Assembly: GCF_000719705.1 (NCBI RefSeq)
Contig: NZ_JOHO01000098.1
Location: forward strand, 1-15,328
DNA length: 15,328 bases
DNA from: Streptomyces sp. NRRL S-350
Lineage (GTDB): Bacteria > Actinomycetota > Actinomycetes > Streptomycetales > Streptomycetaceae
Direction of reading: 5' to 3'
The first letter of the stretch is position 1. Every line of letters begins with the position of its first letter. Positions 14,675 through 15,328 of the stretch are shown piece by piece. Under the pieces are notes generated by a model. That model made no database searches. It saw nothing but the letters and a program-made list of their open reading frames with translations, and had not been told where the DNA came from. The position numbers and the translations under genes were made by a program.

Positions 14675-15078
14675 TCCGTGATGGTGGGCGGCTCGGCCAG
14701 GAGCGGACGCAGCTCCAACCATTCGTGGATCGGCTCCCCACCGGCCCCGGGAGCGGCCGACAGCTCACCGGCCAGCTCGAGAGCGCGCTCGTAGCTGTCG
14801 ACGTCGATCACCATCCAGCCGGCGATGAGGTCCTTGGTCTCGGCGAACGGACCGTCGGTCACCGGCGGCCGGCCTTCGCCGTCGTACCGCACCCACGTCC
14901 CCTCGGGGGCGAGCGCCAGACCCTCGACGAACTCGCCGCTCTTCTCCAGCCGCGCCGCGAAGTCTTGCATGTACCGGATGTGCGCGGAGATCTCCTCCTG
15001 CGTCCACTGGTCCATCGGCACGCAGTTGACCGCATTCGGGGCGCCTCGGTAGTGCTTGAGCAGCAGGTACTTGGCCAT
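14671..15078 (-). CDS. DGPF/YCII-domain protein, partner of ECF42 sigma factor
   Basis: A 135-residue protein of the YCII-related, DGPF family. It begins MAKYLLLKHYRG and carries the defining motif DGPF at 75-78 followed by AETKDLIAGWMVIDVDSYERALE, the strand-helix pattern of a ferredoxin-like fold. The ATG at 15078 has GGGAGAAG upstream; a longer in-frame reading to 15147 lacks a ribosome site and would run into the putative promoter. Its stop overlaps the ECF42 start by four bases. DGPF proteins are encoded next to ECF42 sigma factors across many phyla and are among the genes these sigma factors control; their chemistry is unknown. A sequence fitting the ECF42 promoter lies about 60 bases upstream. 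Confidence 0.93.
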   Translation of the reverse strand: MAKYLLLKHYRGAPNAVNCVPMDQWTQEEISAHIRYMQDFAARLEKSGEFVEGLALAPEGTWVRYDGEGRPPVTDGPFAETKDLIAGWMVIDVDSYERALELAGELSAAPGAGGEPIHEWLELRPLLAEPPTITE

Positions 15079-15132
15079 CGTGCTTCTCCCTTGGTCCTGG
15101 ATGCGACCCATTGTGGCCGCGTTCACCCCAGG

Positions 15133-15159
15133 GACGGAGCAGACCACGGGTTCTCGACA
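15133..15159 (-). promoter_or_regulatory. Putative ECF42-dependent promoter
   Basis: On the minus strand TGTCGA (15154-15159) is followed after exactly 17 bases by CGTC (15133-15136). This matches the pattern described for ECF42 targets, TGTCGA at -35 and CGA/TC at -10. It lies about 55 bases before the DGPF-gene start, the right place for an autoregulated operon promoter. Recognised by eye from recalled consensus. Confidence 0.7.
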
Positions 15160-15231
15160 TCACCGGCCAAACTTTTTTCGACCCGGATGTCGGCCCTCCG
15201 CGGCCGCCCGCCTCTCCTGGCCGGGAAACGC

Positions 15232-15268
15232 GAAGAACCCCCATCCGGGACCCGGATGGGGGTTCTTC
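15232..15268 (-). terminator. rRNA operon terminator
   Basis: Bases 15232-15249 and 15251-15268 are exact reverse complements, forming an 18-base-arm hairpin of which about 16 pairs can form around a small loop. It lies 8 bases beyond the 5S rRNA 3' end on the same strand and is followed on the transcript by a short U-containing stretch. It should isolate the rRNA operon from the DGPF/ECF42 genes downstream. Confidence 0.9.
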
Positions 15269-15276
15269 TGAAGAAT

Positions 15277-15328
15277 TGTTCGGCGGCGTCCTACTCTCCC
15301 ACAGGGTCCCCCCTGCAGTACCATCGGC
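15277..15328 (-). rRNA. rrf: 5S ribosomal RNA, 3' portion (truncated at window edge)
   Basis: The last 52 bases are the reverse complement of the 3' end of actinobacterial 5S rRNA: on the minus strand they read GCCGATGGTACTGCAGG at the window edge, then GACCCTGTGGGAGAGTAGGA, ending CGCCGCCGAACA. This follows the Streptomyces 5S rRNA I know, with the universally conserved GGGAGAGTAGG helix. Roughly 70 bases at the 5' end and the 23S and 16S genes lie outside the window. The 3' end at about 15277 is set by analogy. Confidence 0.95.

Noticed and set aside
1..15328. CRISPR arrays, tRNAs, insertion sequences, prophage or defence genes
   Set aside because: No spaced direct repeats, cloverleaf, transposase, integrase or known defence domain was seen on either strand.

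Overview
The window is very GC-rich actinobacterial DNA with strong third-position GC bias, GTG starts and tightly coupled genes. Gene content and order (response regulator, hpf, comF-like gene, lpqB, mtrB, mtrA) are those of a Streptomycetaceae chromosome core; Streptomyces or Kitasatospora is likely, but the genus cannot be settled by eye. The piece looks like a whole assembly contig. Bases 1-58 are Illumina Nextera library adapter, not genome, and the right edge stops inside a 5S rRNA gene, a usual assembly break at a repeated rRNA operon.

Layout: (1) 90-842, minus: a NarL/LuxR-type response regulator without a kinase in view. (2) 1047-1742, minus: hpf, the long-form ribosome hibernation factor, followed by a perfect 34-bp palindrome that probably ends its transcript. 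(3) 2110-2841, plus: a ComF-family phosphoribosyltransferase, divergent from hpf and convergent with lpqB. (4) 2906-7560, minus: the mtrA-mtrB-lpqB operon, an envelope and cell-cycle two-component system with its lipoprotein, with a 1-base gap and then a 26-base overlap. (5) 7881-13445, plus: five co-directional genes (multi-TM membrane protein, DUF4129, DUF4350, MoxR AAA+ ATPase, DUF58), diverging from mtrA; several are joined by ATGA or GTGA overlaps. (6) 13505-15078, minus: a DGPF/YCII-domain protein and an ECF42-type sigma factor with a long C-terminal helical-repeat extension. (7) 15232-15328, minus: rRNA operon terminator and the 3' part of 5S rRNA.

MtrB and MtrA sense and relay envelope or developmental signals and LpqB modulates MtrB. 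The divergent MoxR/DUF58 cluster is probably a membrane-tethered AAA+ chaperone module whose substrate is not known. The DGPF protein and ECF42 sigma factor form a self-contained regulatory pair; upstream is a sequence matching the published ECF42 promoter pattern (TGTCGA, 17 bases, CGTC).

I see no CRISPR array, tRNA, transposase or phage gene. Most of the window is conserved actinobacterial core. The items most worth a second look are the ECF42 promoter, a possible MtrA autoregulatory site overlapping the mtrA promoter, the inverted-repeat cluster before the response regulator, the 11-bp repeats in the mtrA divergent region, and the adapter at the left edge.
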